A stretch of 64,000 bases of DNA from Thiosocius sp963808165 (lineage in GTDB: Bacteria; Pseudomonadota; Gammaproteobacteria; Chromatiales; Chromatiaceae): contig CAWEET010000023.1 in the NCBI GenBank assembly GCA_963808165.1, positions 62,001-126,000 on the forward strand, given 5' to 3'. Every line of letters starts with the position of its first letter. Within the stretch, counting starts at the first letter, position 1. This document shows, piece after piece, positions 18,071 through 26,659 of the stretch. Under the pieces are notes generated by a model, which searched no databases, was not told the DNA's origin, and saw nothing but the letters and a program-made list of their open reading frames with translations. A program made the position numbers and the translations under genes.

Positions 18071-19927
18071 TCAGATGGAGAGCTTTTGGACGGGTTTGGC
18101 GCCGTAGATCAGATTGACCACCGCGCGCGTGCCGATAATCGCCGTGAACATCGAAGTTAGAATGCCGATTGCCAGTGTGACCGCGAAACCACGCACCGGC
18201 CCGCTGCCGATGGAGAACAGCACGACAGCGGCGATGAAAGTCGTGATATTGGCATCGAGTATCGTGCTGAAGGCCTTGGCATATCCCGAATGGATACTGG
18301 CCTGCGGCGTACTGCCCACGCGAAGTTCCTCGCGGATACGCTCGAAGATCAGCACGTTCGCGTCCACCGCCATACCGACCGTAAGCACGATGCCAGCGAT
18401 CCCCGGCAGGGTCAGCGTGGCCTGCAGCATCGAGAGTATCGCGACGATCAGCACCAGGTTGGTAACCAGAGCCAGGTTGGCGACCAGACCGAACACCCGG
18501 TAGTAAACGACCATGAACACCAGCACCATCGCCAGACCGACAACCACCGAGGTGAAACCCTGGTTGATGTTGTCCTGACCCAGGCTCGGACCGATCGTGC
18601 GCTCCTCGACGATGTCGATCGGCGCCGCCAGCGCACCGGCGCGCAGCAACAGTGCGAGCTGGTGGGCCTCCTGCGGGCTGTCCAGGCCGGTGGTCTGGAA
18701 GCGTCGGCCGAATGGTTCGCGGATGGTCGCGACGTTGATCACCTCTTCGACCCACTGGCGGATCGGCTTGCCCTCGGCGTCACGTCCGACCGTGCGTTTC
18801 TCCTTGAACACCACGGCCATCGGCTTGCCGACGTTGTCGGTCGTGACGTTACGCATGCGGCGTGCGCCCTTGCTGTCCAGATTGACGTGCACCGCTGGCT
18901 GTCCCGACTGCTGATCGAAACCGGAAGACGCACTGGTCATTTCGTCACCGGTGACGATGATCTGGCGCTTTAGCAGAATCGGCTGGCCGTTGCGTTCATG
19001 ATAGAGCGCCGCACCGGGCGGCACCCGCCCGCTAGTCTCGGCGTCGAATGCCTGCCCGGGATCGCCGTGCACCAGACGGTACTCCAGCGTCGCCGTCGCG
19101 CCGAGCAGGTCTTTGACCTTGCCCGGATCCTGCACCCCCGGCAGTTCGACGACAATGCGCCGCTCGCCCTGCTGCTGGATCACCGGCTCGGCCACGCCGA
19201 GCGCGTTCACGCGGTTACGCAGCGTGGTGATATTCTGTTCGAGCGCAAGCTTGCGTGCCGCGCGCTCTTCCTGTGGGGGCATGAACACGCGCACGAAGTA
19301 GTCGCCGTCTTCGTCACGCACGCTGACTCCCAGGTCGCGAAACTCCGAGCCCAGCAAATCTTCGGCGCGGTCGCGCGTCTCGGCATCCTTGAATCTCACG
19401 TCGACGCCATTGCCGGACTCCCTGACGGTGACGTAGCGGATCCGTTCGTCGCGCAGCTCCGTGCGCACATTGCCGGCATGGCGCTCCACCGCCTTGGCTA
19501 TCGCCGCCTCCATATCGACATCGATCAGGACGTGAATGCCGCCCCGCAAGTCGAGACCAAGGTTCATCGGCCGTCCTCCGATACCACTCAGCCAGCCGGG
19601 GACATCGGGCGATAGCGTCAGCGCGTGAGTGAACTCCGGCGGCAGCACCTTGGCCACCACCTCCTGCCCAGTCAACTGATCTTCGGCCGCATTGAAACGT
19701 ATCTGTAGCCGGTCAGGCTGGACCTCGGATGACTTGAATGGGATCTGGGCGCGCTGCAACGCGCCGACAAGGGTCTGGTGCAGCGTCTCGCCGACCTCCT
19801 CGCCGCGTGTACCCGTCACCTCGATGACCGGATCCTGCGAGAAAAGGTTTGGCAGGGCATACAGCAAGCCGACCAGCAGCACGACGGCCACCAGAAGGTT
19901 CTTCCACAAGGGATATTTATTAAGCAT
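18071..19927 (-). CDS. secD: Protein translocase subunit SecD
   Basis: A 618-aa protein of normal length. It has an N-terminal membrane helix, GLDLRGGIHVLIDVD at about residue 123, a large periplasmic P1 domain, and the C-terminal five-helix core with AVDANVLIFERIREELR. It forms the SecDF complex with the next gene product and assists protein export. It lies 53 nt after yajC. Confidence 0.97.
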   Translation of the reverse strand: MLNKYPLWKNLLVAVVLLVGLLYALPNLFSQDPVIEVTGTRGEEVGETLHQTLVGALQRAQIPFKSSEVQPDRLQIRFNAAEDQLTGQEVVAKVLPPEFTHALTLSPDVPGWLSGIGGRPMNLGLDLRGGIHVLIDVDMEAAIAKAVERHAGNVRTELRDERIRYVTVRESGNGVDVRFKDAETRDRAEDLLGSEFRDLGVSVRDEDGDYFVRVFMPPQEERAARKLALEQNITTLRNRVNALGVAEPVIQQQGERRIVVELPGVQDPGKVKDLLGATATLEYRLVHGDPGQAFDAETSGRVPPGAALYHERNGQPILLKRQIIVTGDEMTSASSGFDQQSGQPAVHVNLDSKGARRMRNVTTDNVGKPMAVVFKEKRTVGRDAEGKPIRQWVEEVINVATIREPFGRRFQTTGLDSPQEAHQLALLLRAGALAAPIDIVEERTIGPSLGQDNINQGFTSVVVGLAMVLVFMVVYYRVFGLVANLALVTNLVLIVAILSMLQATLTLPGIAGIVLTVGMAVDANVLIFERIREELRVGSTPQASIHSGYAKAFSTILDANITTFIAAVVLFSIGSGPVRGFAVTLAIGILTSMFTAIIGTRAVVNLIYGAKPVQKLSI

Positions 19928-19980
19928 GATTCACGTGAAGCCAGTAGGGAGGCCACATCGGACTGTGGCCGCCGGCGCGG

Positions 19981-20307
19981 TTACATCTCTTTCAGGCTGC
20001 CCTTCGGCATGATCGTTTCGACCGCAGTCTTACGAACGGTTACGACGACGTTATCGGCGACCTCGACCTTCATGAAGTTGTCGCCGAGATCGATGATTTT
20101 ACCCATCAGGCCACCCATGGTCTGGATCTCATCGCCCTTCTTCAGGCCCTCGACCAGGGCCTTGTGTTCCTTTTGCCGCTTGACCTGGGGGCGGATCAGG
20201 AAGAAATACATGATGACGAACATGCCGACCAGGAAGATGATCGACATCGCACCGTCCCCGCCCGGCGCCGAACCCTGCGCCATCGCGTCTGAAATGAATA
20301 AGTTCAT
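19981..20307 (-). CDS. yajC: Preprotein translocase accessory subunit YajC
   Basis: A 108-aa protein with one membrane helix (IIFLVGMFVIMYFFLIRPQ) and the conserved KGDEIQTMGGLMGKI region. The start at 20307 is supported by GGAG 6 nt upstream; an ATG 12 nt earlier lacks this. It associates with SecDF at the inner membrane. Confidence 0.96.
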   Translation of the reverse strand: MNLFISDAMAQGSAPGGDGAMSIIFLVGMFVIMYFFLIRPQVKRQKEHKALVEGLKKGDEIQTMGGLMGKIIDLGDNFMKVEVADNVVVTVRKTAVETIMPKGSLKEM

Positions 20308-20379
20308 CGTGCGCTCCATTAACCAAAACGTGCGGCGAATTCACCGCAGCAACCCAAAGGGGCGTGATTATGCCATAGC

Positions 20380-21489
20380 TCAGACCGGGACAGGCAAACC
20401 GCGCCGCAGGTAGAAGTCATTGCGGAAGCCGGCGAAGGTCCCAAGCTCTACCGCCGCGCGGATCCCACGCATCAGAGTCTGATAGTAGTGCAGGTTGTGA
20501 ATCGTGTTCAGCCGGGCGCCGAGGATCTCGTTGCAGCGGAACAAATGGCGCAGGTAGGCACGGCTGTAGTTTCTGCAGGTGTAGCAGCCGCAGTCGGCAT
20601 CCAGCGGCGCAGTATCCCTCGCGTGCCTGGCGTTGCGGATGCGCACCACGCCGTCATGGGTGAACAGGTGCCCATTGCGCGCGTTGCGCGTCGGCATCAC
20701 GCAGTCGAACATATCGATGCCGCGCCGCACCGCCTCGACGATATCCTCCGGCGTACCCACACCCATCAGATAGCGCGGCCGGTCCTTCGGCAGCCGCTCC
20801 GACAGGAAATCCAGCACCCGCCAGCGGTCTGCGGGTGGCTCTCCGACCGACAGCCCGCCAACCGCATAGCCGTCGAAGCCGATCTCGATCAGGCCGTCGA
20901 GCGATCGCGCACGCAGCTCGGTGAAGACGCCGCCCTGGACGATGCCGAACAACGCACTCGGGTTACCGGCATGGGCCGCCTTGCTACGGCCGGCCCAACG
21001 CAGCGACAACTCCATCGATTCGCGGGCCTCCTGCTCGGTCGCCGGGTACGGCGTGCACTCGTCGAATATCATCACGATATCGGACCCTAGCGCCCGCTGG
21101 ATCTGCATCGATTCCTCCGGCCCCATGAACACCCTGGCGCCATCCACCGGGGAGCGGAAGTGCACGCCCTGCTCGGTGATCTTGCGCATCTCACCCAGCG
21201 AGTAGACCTGGAAACCGCCCGAGTCGGTCAGTATCGGACGTCGCCAGTGGATGAAATCGTGCAGATCACCATGCGCCCGGATCACCTCGGTGCCAGGGCG
21301 CAACCACAGATGGAAGGTATTGCCCAGGATAATCTCGGCCCCGATGCCTTCGAGTTCCTCGGGTGTCATGGCCTTTACCGTGCCATAGGTGCCGACCGGC
21401 ATGAAGGCCGGCGTCTGCACCTTGCCGCGGACGAAGTTCAGGCTGCCGCGGCGTGCCGCAGCGTCCAAGCCAAGTAAATGAAAATCCAA
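20380..21489 (-). CDS. tgt: Queuine tRNA-ribosyltransferase
   Basis: A 369-aa TIM-barrel enzyme that swaps guanine 34 for preQ1 in GUN tRNAs. Visible: TPAFMPVGTYGTVKAMTPEEL, the catalytic aspartate region LTDSGGFQVYSL, and the zinc site CGCYTCRNYSRAYLRH. I chose TTG at 21489 (MDFHLLGLDAAARRG) because the family N-terminus aligns there and GAGG lies about 8 nt upstream; a longer frame to 21534 adds residues unlike the family. QueA, which acts next in queuosine synthesis, is encoded upstream. Confidence 0.95.
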   Translation of the reverse strand: MDFHLLGLDAAARRGSLNFVRGKVQTPAFMPVGTYGTVKAMTPEELEGIGAEIILGNTFHLWLRPGTEVIRAHGDLHDFIHWRRPILTDSGGFQVYSLGEMRKITEQGVHFRSPVDGARVFMGPEESMQIQRALGSDIVMIFDECTPYPATEQEARESMELSLRWAGRSKAAHAGNPSALFGIVQGGVFTELRARSLDGLIEIGFDGYAVGGLSVGEPPADRWRVLDFLSERLPKDRPRYLMGVGTPEDIVEAVRRGIDMFDCVMPTRNARNGHLFTHDGVVRIRNARHARDTAPLDADCGCYTCRNYSRAYLRHLFRCNEILGARLNTIHNLHYYQTLMRGIRAAVELGTFAGFRNDFYLRRGLPVPV

Positions 21490-21517
21490 ACAAAACCTCG
21501 ATAATCTGCAATGACGC

Positions 21518-21545
21518 TTGACTGCATGGGGCAATATATTAGAAA
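21518..21545 (+). promoter_or_regulatory. Candidate promoter of the small RNA between queA and tgt
   Basis: TTGACT at 21518-21523 and TAGAAA at 21540-21545 are spaced by 16 nt in an AT-rich patch on the plus strand. Transcription would start near 21551, just before the first hairpin of the candidate RNA. Confidence 0.45.
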
Positions 21546-21550
21546 ATTCC

Positions 21551-21631
21551 CATGTACTGAATCTTCAGTACACTCCTCCATCCTCCTTTGGTGGAACTTA
21601 TGGCGCGGCATCCCCTGCCGCGCCTTTTTTT
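21551..21631 (+). ncRNA. Candidate small RNA with CCUCC motifs and intrinsic terminator
   Basis: About 81 nt on the strand opposite queA-tgt. Hairpin 1 is GTACTGAA-TC-TTCAGTAC (21554-21571). A single-stranded linker follows with CTCCTCC (21573-21579) and TCCTCC (21581-21586), complementary to Shine-Dalgarno sequences. The RNA ends in a perfect 9-bp stem GGCGCGGCA / TGCCGCGCC (21602-21624) plus seven Ts. The T-run exists only on the plus strand, and no plus-strand protein gene ends here, so the terminator needs a transcript such as this. A promoter-like pair lies just upstream. No family is recognised. Confidence 0.6.
21602..21631 (+). terminator. Rho-independent terminator (plus strand) beside the queA 3' end
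   Basis: A perfect 9-bp GC-rich stem with a 5-nt loop followed by T7 ends 6 nt before the queA stop codon on the other strand. It would end the candidate small RNA and could also protect queA mRNA from antisense reading. Confidence 0.8.
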
Positions 21632-21636
21632 GTGCA

Positions 21637-22662
21637 TCAGTTTTTGTTCTCTCTTTCCAGGAACATCGCATCGCCGTAGCTGAAAAAGCGGTATCCGGCC
21701 TGCACCGCGTGGCGGTAGGCGGACATCGTCCGCTGATAGCCGGAAAAGGCGCACACCAGCATCAGCAGCGTTGACTCAGGCAGATGAAAATTGGTCAGCA
21801 GCGCGTCGACCACACGGAACTCATAGGCGGGACGGATGAACAGCCGGGTGTCACCGCGATACGGCATCAGACGGCCGCCCCCCGCCGCGGTTTCCAGGCT
21901 ACGCACGCTGGTGGTGCCCACCGCGACCACGCGCCCACCGGCCGACCGTGTCTGGCCCACTGCGTCGACCACTGCCGCCCCGACCTCCAGCCATTCGCAG
22001 TGCATGCGATGCTCATCCAGATTCTGCACGCGTACCGGCTGGAATGTGCCAGCGCCGACATGCAGCGTCACCCGGGCACTGCGCACGCCGCGGTTGGCCA
22101 GGTGGTCCAGCATCGCCCGATCGAAGTGCAGTCCCGCCGTTGGGGCCGCAACCGCACCCGGACGATCACCGAACACCGTCTGGTACCGTTCCTGATCCAG
22201 GGGGCCGTCCGCGCGCCGAATGTAGGGCGGTAAAGGCATGCTGCCGTGCGCCCGCATCAGTTCGGCAAGGCTGCCCTGCTCCAGGCGCAGCTGGAAAAAC
22301 CCTTCTTCACGACCTTCGACGACGAGGCTGAATTCGCCGATCAGGATTCGGCTGCCAGACTTCGGAGACTTGCTGGCCCGCATCTGGGCCACAGCCTCGC
22401 TGTCGGAGCGCAGCCGCTCGATCAGCACCTCGACCTTGCCGCCGGTCTCCTTCGTCCCGTGCAGGCGGGCCGGGAGTACACGCGTGTCGTTGAATACCAG
22501 CAGATCCCCCGGCCGCAGCAGGCCGGGCAGGTCGGCGAACTGTCGGTCGATCGCGGCGCCCGAGGTCGGCAAGTGCAGTAGGCGACTGTCGCCGCGCCGC
22601 GCGGACGGCTGTTGCGCGATCAACTCTTCCGGCAGATCGTAGTTGAAGTCGCTCAGTTGCAT
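21637..22662 (-). CDS. queA: S-adenosylmethionine:tRNA ribosyltransferase-isomerase
   Basis: A 341-aa enzyme of typical length that forms epoxyqueuosine in tRNA from preQ1 and SAM. Landmarks are DFNYDLPEELIAQ at the start, VFNDTRVLPARL, AAPTAGLHFD, and the C-terminal LTNFHLPESTLLMLVCAF. It is the first gene of the leftward queA-tgt-yajC-secDF cluster and diverges from tRNA-Leu. Confidence 0.97.
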   Translation of the reverse strand: MQLSDFNYDLPEELIAQQPSARRGDSRLLHLPTSGAAIDRQFADLPGLLRPGDLLVFNDTRVLPARLHGTKETGGKVEVLIERLRSDSEAVAQMRASKSPKSGSRILIGEFSLVVEGREEGFFQLRLEQGSLAELMRAHGSMPLPPYIRRADGPLDQERYQTVFGDRPGAVAAPTAGLHFDRAMLDHLANRGVRSARVTLHVGAGTFQPVRVQNLDEHRMHCEWLEVGAAVVDAVGQTRSAGGRVVAVGTTSVRSLETAAGGGRLMPYRGDTRLFIRPAYEFRVVDALLTNFHLPESTLLMLVCAFSGYQRTMSAYRHAVQAGYRFFSYGDAMFLERENKN

Positions 22663-22687
22663 CGGCGCCGGATGTTAGCACGAAGGC

Positions 22688-22715
22688 TTGCCGGCTCGGC
22701 GGATGGCGCTATACT
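22688..22715 (+). promoter_or_regulatory. Promoter of tRNA-Leu
   Basis: TTGCCG (22688-22693) and TATACT (22710-22715) are 16 nt apart and end 12 nt before the tRNA. The GC-rich discriminator that follows is typical of stringently controlled stable-RNA promoters. Confidence 0.75.
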
Positions 22716-22727
22716 GCGCGGCTTAAT

Positions 22728-22814
22728 GCCGGGGTGGTGGAATTGGTAGACACAGGGGATTCAAAATCCCCCGCTGGCAACAGCTTGTCGGTTCGAGTCC
22801 GACCCTCGGTACCA
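22728..22814 (+). tRNA. tRNA-Leu (anticodon CAA)
   Basis: An 87-nt class II tRNA. The acceptor arm GCCGGGG pairs with CCTCGGT (with G-U wobbles), followed by discriminator A and an encoded CCA. The anticodon loop TTCAAAA gives CAA, reading UUG. A long variable arm and the T-arm GTCGGTTCGAGTCCGAC are present. It stands alone and diverges from queA. Confidence 0.97.
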
Positions 22815-22956
22815 TCGTCAGATCGTCAGTGACCTGAATATCGATCGCAGCCACTGCGTTGTCCCGCGACTCCCCGGGCCTCGACCGACACGCCCGGCGT
22901 GCGCCTTGTGATCGATCCGTCCGCACGGGGTCCAAGCAGCCGGCAGTCTAAGTGAG

Positions 22957-23163
22957 ATGCAAGAAGACAGCGAATACGCCACCCGGCTGCGGGTCATCGA
23001 ACTGCGCATCGAGCATCGTGATCTCGACGACGCCATCCATCTCCTTGCTGCCGACCCGGCAGCCGATCAGCTCCGTCTGAGGCGCCTGAAAAAACGCAAG
23101 CTGTTATTGAGGGACACCATCGCCCGGCTCGAGAGCCGGCTTATCCCGGATCTCGACGCCTGA
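22957..23163 (+). CDS. DUF465 / YdcH-family small helical protein
   Basis: A 68-aa helical-hairpin protein. LRIEHRDLDDAIHLL, LRRLKKRKLLLRDTIARLE and the end LIPDLDA match the DUF465 (YdcH) family almost throughout its length. Function is unknown. The ribosome site is weak. It lies between tRNA-Leu and mog. Confidence 0.88.
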   Translation: MQEDSEYATRLRVIELRIEHRDLDDAIHLLAADPAADQLRLRRLKKRKLLLRDTIARLESRLIPDLDA

Positions 23164-23358
23164 TCACTCAAACCGACCGGCCTTCCCGACCAGGGCCCGC
23201 TGCGCCAGCAATGATTGCGATCCCCAAATCATCGATCACCCAGGGGCCGGAGGACGGCGGGATCCGGACGGCCACCGGCCGCCACCGCGATGAGTTTGGA
23301 ATTGCGCAGATCCGCGGTATGCTCGCCACGCCACGGTTTCAGGGCGAGCGAGAGTGAC

Positions 23359-23907
23359 ATGAGCAAACCTGCGCGCATCGGTATCCTCACGATCTCCGAC
23401 CGTGCCAGCCGCGGCGAATATCAGGATCGCGGCGGTCCGGCAATCCGTGAGTGGCTGCAAAAGGCGCTGGCCGGCGCGTGGGAGGCGGTTCCGCGCATCG
23501 TCCCCGACGAACAGGATCAGGTCGAGGCCGTCTTGCGCCGGCTATGCGACCACGACGACTGCTGCCTGGTGGTGACCACCGGTGGGACCGGTCCCGCCCA
23601 ACGTGACGTCACGCCCGAGGCCACCGCTGCGGTATGCGACAAGATTCTCGACGGCTTCGGCGAATTGATGCGTGGCGTCTCCTTGCGGCAGGTACCGACC
23701 GCGATCCTCTCGCGCCAGATCGCCGGCATCCGCGGCGGATCGCTGATCATCAATCTGCCGGGAAAACCGAGCGCCATCGCCGACTGCCTGGACGCGGTGT
23801 TTCCGGCTGTTCCCTACTGCATCGACTTGATCGAAGGACCCTACCTGACCACCGACGACAGCGTGGTCAAGGCATTTCGACCGAAGGCCAAACCAGCAGA
23901 CTCTTAG
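23359..23907 (+). CDS. mog: Molybdopterin adenylyltransferase
   Basis: A 182-aa MoaB/Mog-fold enzyme that activates molybdopterin with ATP before molybdenum insertion. GILTISDRASRGEYQDRGG, VVTTGGTGPAQRDVTPEAT and NLPGKPSAIADCL are the substrate- and nucleotide-binding blocks. The start MSKPARIG at 23359 aligns with the family; the frame is open further upstream but without homology. Together with mobB near 63 kb it shows that the cell makes molybdenum cofactor. Confidence 0.93.
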   Translation: MSKPARIGILTISDRASRGEYQDRGGPAIREWLQKALAGAWEAVPRIVPDEQDQVEAVLRRLCDHDDCCLVVTTGGTGPAQRDVTPEATAAVCDKILDGFGELMRGVSLRQVPTAILSRQIAGIRGGSLIINLPGKPSAIADCLDAVFPAVPYCIDLIEGPYLTTDDSVVKAFRPKAKPADS

Positions 23908-23980
23908 CCTGCTTGGCGCTTTTGTCGGCCAGCGCATTTGTGCGACTTTCGCGCCGTGGTGGCCAATGACCAACCGCAGA

Positions 23981-24973
23981 CTACGGCGCTGCATCCGCGC
24001 CGGCTGGTTGTTCGCCGCTGGGTTCGCCATTCTGCTCGCGGCGCAGTTCGTCGAGTCTGACGAGGACACTTTTCGCACGTTCGATACGCGCAACGATTTC
24101 CTCGTCGCCGGGCTTGAACCCCAACGCCGCCTCCCAGGTAGCCACCGCAGCATTCAACTGCTCTTCAAGATAGAGTTGGTCACCGAGCTTGACCAGCGCA
24201 TCCACCTGCGGCGTGACGATGGCCCATAGCTCTGCGCGCATAGCTGCCACCTCAGGATGGTCCGGTTCCAGTTCGGCGGCCTTGTCCAGCCTGTCGAACG
24301 CGTTCTGATAGTCGCGCGAGTCGATGGCTTCCTGGGCCTTGGCAAGCTGTGCGCGGAACCTGGACTGACGCTTTTGCGCGGCCGCGTTGCGGCGCTGTTC
24401 CTTGGCCTGATCCTCCCAGGCCTGTAGCCGCGACGCGACCTTCTCGAGGCGACGGTCGGTGTCCATCGTCGCAGGTAACTCCAGTGCCACGCGGTAGCAA
24501 CGCCGCGCAAGTTCCGTATCACTGCCTAAATGGACCTCGCCGCAGGCAATAAGACCGTCCAGCTTGGCATTCAGGCTCACGGTGAGTTCATCGCGCTGCG
24601 CGGCCAGCGCGATGTCCTGCGGTTGCGCCAGGCACAGCGCATCCAGATACCCAACACGGCCTCGCTCACTCTCGGCTTCCGCCACCATCAGCTGATCCTG
24701 CAGGATGCGCCTCTTCTGCGCCCATTCGTCCTGCATGTCGGCAAGTCCATTCGAAACATCGATGCTGAAAGGAAACCGGAACGAAGCAAGCTCGAGCAGA
24801 CCAATGGCCTCCGACCAACGGCCACCATTTGCCAAATCCTCCGCTCTTTTCAGCGCCTCCGCCGGCGATGCTGGCGGCTGTATCGTCGGGGCCTGCTGCA
24901 CGACCCAGGGTTCGAGCGCGCTACACGCGGTAAGCAGACACGCCAGTATCACTACCGACCATGTACGCGCCAT
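23981..24973 (-). CDS. TPR-like lipoprotein encoded with an adenylate cyclase
   Basis: A 330-aa protein with a lipobox (LACLLTACS; lipidated cysteine at about residue 17). The rest is helical, with weak tetratricopeptide-like units, for example AIGLLELASFRFPFSIDVSNGLAD and NAFDRLDKAAELEPDHPEVAA. Its ATG shares one base with the cyclase stop codon, so translation is coupled. An envelope partner or regulator of the cyclase is a reasonable inference. Confidence 0.75.
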   Translation of the reverse strand: MARTWSVVILACLLTACSALEPWVVQQAPTIQPPASPAEALKRAEDLANGGRWSEAIGLLELASFRFPFSIDVSNGLADMQDEWAQKRRILQDQLMVAEAESERGRVGYLDALCLAQPQDIALAAQRDELTVSLNAKLDGLIACGEVHLGSDTELARRCYRVALELPATMDTDRRLEKVASRLQAWEDQAKEQRRNAAAQKRQSRFRAQLAKAQEAIDSRDYQNAFDRLDKAAELEPDHPEVAAMRAELWAIVTPQVDALVKLGDQLYLEEQLNAAVATWEAALGFKPGDEEIVARIERAKSVLVRLDELRREQNGEPSGEQPAGADAAP

Positions 24974-26484
24974 CAGCCCTCCACCGACTCAAGGATGTGT
25001 CCGATGAGTTCATCGGCATTCTCATCCCTGGCTACAGCCTCCACGTCCATCGCGATGATCTCGACGTTCTGCGTTCGGCCGCGCACCTCCGCAGAGCCGA
25101 GGTCCTTGTAATGGTCCGCATCGCCGGGATGACCCGAGGCCATCACCGCACCGGTCAGCAATACCCCGCCCGGCTCCGCCATTCCGCACAGTCGGGCCGC
25201 GACGTTCACCGTGTCGCCGACCACCGTGTATTGCATCCGCTCCGAGCTGCCCACATTACCGGCCAGCATGCTGCCGCTGCTGACACCGACCCTGAACATC
25301 ACGGTCGACTGTTGTTGCGCACAGCGGATCTGGTTGATGCGCTGCGTGAGATGCTGTACCAGCATGCCACAGGTCAAGGCATGCAGCGCATGGTGCGGGT
25401 CTTCCTCGGTCACACCGAACACGATCATGATGCAATCGCCGATGAACTTGTCGACCGTGCCGTTACAACTCTCCGCAGCCACGGCGAAATAGCCGAAATA
25501 ACCGTTGAGCAGTTCGGCCACTTCGACCGGCTCGCGTGTCTCCGACAATTGAGTGAAGCCAACGATGTCGCAGAACAAGACGCTGCCGGTGACACTGTCC
25601 CCACCCAACGAGATCACCGCCTCGCTCGCCATCACCTGCTGCGCCACTTGCGGCGACACGTATCGCGACAGCGCCGCCTCGGCCTGGTTCTTGCGTTCGA
25701 AGCCCTCGGCCAGGTGCTGGAATGTCTGTAGCACCTGGCCAATCTCATCGCGCCGCTCGACCAGCCCGCGCGGCCGGTCGGCGCCGAGGACCACGCCGGC
25801 ACGCGCCAGGTGCTCAATCGGGCGCGACAGGCGGTGCGCCAGTGCCGAGGCGAGCAATACGCCGGCAAACATCATCAGGAGCGTTGAGACTATCAGCAAC
25901 TTCAGGGTTTCGTGCAGATCCTGTTCCATCGGCGAACGGTCGATGCTGACCAGCAGATAACCGGCGGTCACATCCTGGAACATCACGGGACTGACGTAGG
26001 AGACCGCCTTGTACTCGCCGTTCTCCCAATCCCAGGAGATGATGCCGGGCGACCCAAGCCGCTCGTCCCCGGCCCCGGGCGGACCGACCTCGGACGCCAC
26101 TACCAGGGTGCCGTCGGCATTGTAGAGCTCGGCGCCGAGAATCAACGGGCTCTGGACATGGCGTTTCAACAGGATCTGCAATGTCAGCGTGTCCTCCGCC
26201 ATCAGGGGCTCACCGCTGACCCGCACGAACTGTTCGACGATCACCGAGCTGAAGCGGTCGAACTGACTGCGGAAGCCGGCCTCCTGCTGTCGAATCAGAT
26301 AGGAGCCGAGCAGACCCATCGTCACGATGATCAGTGCCGCGATACTCAGCGACCACTTCAGACCCAGCGGTATCGAGGAGTTTTCGTAGCTACGCCAGAC
26401 TCTGGGCAACAGCGCGTCAGACCCGGAACTGCCGGGCGGCGTTACCACCTCTACACAGTCACTGGATTCGCGGCTGACGTTCAT
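24973..26484 (-). CDS. Class III adenylate cyclase, membrane-bound with HAMP domain
   Basis: About 503 aa: an N-terminal membrane helix (about 43-63), a periplasmic sensor region of about 120 residues, a second helix (TLLMMFAGVLLASALAHRL), a HAMP domain, and a C-terminal cyclase domain. Metal aspartates are in FCDIVGFTQL and FIGDCIMIVFG. The lysine in VDKFIGD and the aspartate in VVGDTVNVAAR are the adenine-specific residues, so cAMP is the expected product. I chose ATG 26484 (MNVSRES) because AGGGG lies 7 nt before it. It is coupled to the downstream lipoprotein. Confidence 0.9.
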   Translation of the reverse strand: MNVSRESSDCVEVVTPPGSSGSDALLPRVWRSYENSSIPLGLKWSLSIAALIIVTMGLLGSYLIRQQEAGFRSQFDRFSSVIVEQFVRVSGEPLMAEDTLTLQILLKRHVQSPLILGAELYNADGTLVVASEVGPPGAGDERLGSPGIISWDWENGEYKAVSYVSPVMFQDVTAGYLLVSIDRSPMEQDLHETLKLLIVSTLLMMFAGVLLASALAHRLSRPIEHLARAGVVLGADRPRGLVERRDEIGQVLQTFQHLAEGFERKNQAEAALSRYVSPQVAQQVMASEAVISLGGDSVTGSVLFCDIVGFTQLSETREPVEVAELLNGYFGYFAVAAESCNGTVDKFIGDCIMIVFGVTEEDPHHALHALTCGMLVQHLTQRINQIRCAQQQSTVMFRVGVSSGSMLAGNVGSSERMQYTVVGDTVNVAARLCGMAEPGGVLLTGAVMASGHPGDADHYKDLGSAEVRGRTQNVEIIAMDVEAVARDENADELIGHILESVEG

Positions 26485-26613
26485 CTGCACGCCCCTCATC
26501 TCGAGCGTTGTAATCCGGACCCTGGTCCGGGCCCGCTAATGTACCACCTGCGCGGGCCGAAATTGTGGACAACTGGGCTGCGCAGAGCAAACCCGAAGTG
26601 GTGGCGTACAATT

Positions 26614-26636
26614 GAAATGTTATCCTATTACGTCAA
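26614..26636 (+). promoter_or_regulatory. Zur box upstream of znuA
   Basis: GAAATGTTATCCTATTACGTCAA closely follows the gammaproteobacterial Zur operator in its left half (GAAATGTTAT) and approximately in its right half. It lies about 25 nt before the znuA start. The repressor Zur is encoded as the second gene of the operon, so expression is expected under zinc limitation. Confidence 0.7.
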
Positions 26637-26659
26637 CACGACCGATCTGGGAGTCTTTG

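Noticed and set aside
21438..21671. Minus-strand frame between queA and tgt with AGGAGG in front of an ATG
   Set aside because: The AGGAGG abuts the ATG with no spacer and the product overlaps the tgt start without homology; the plus-strand RNA explains the region better.
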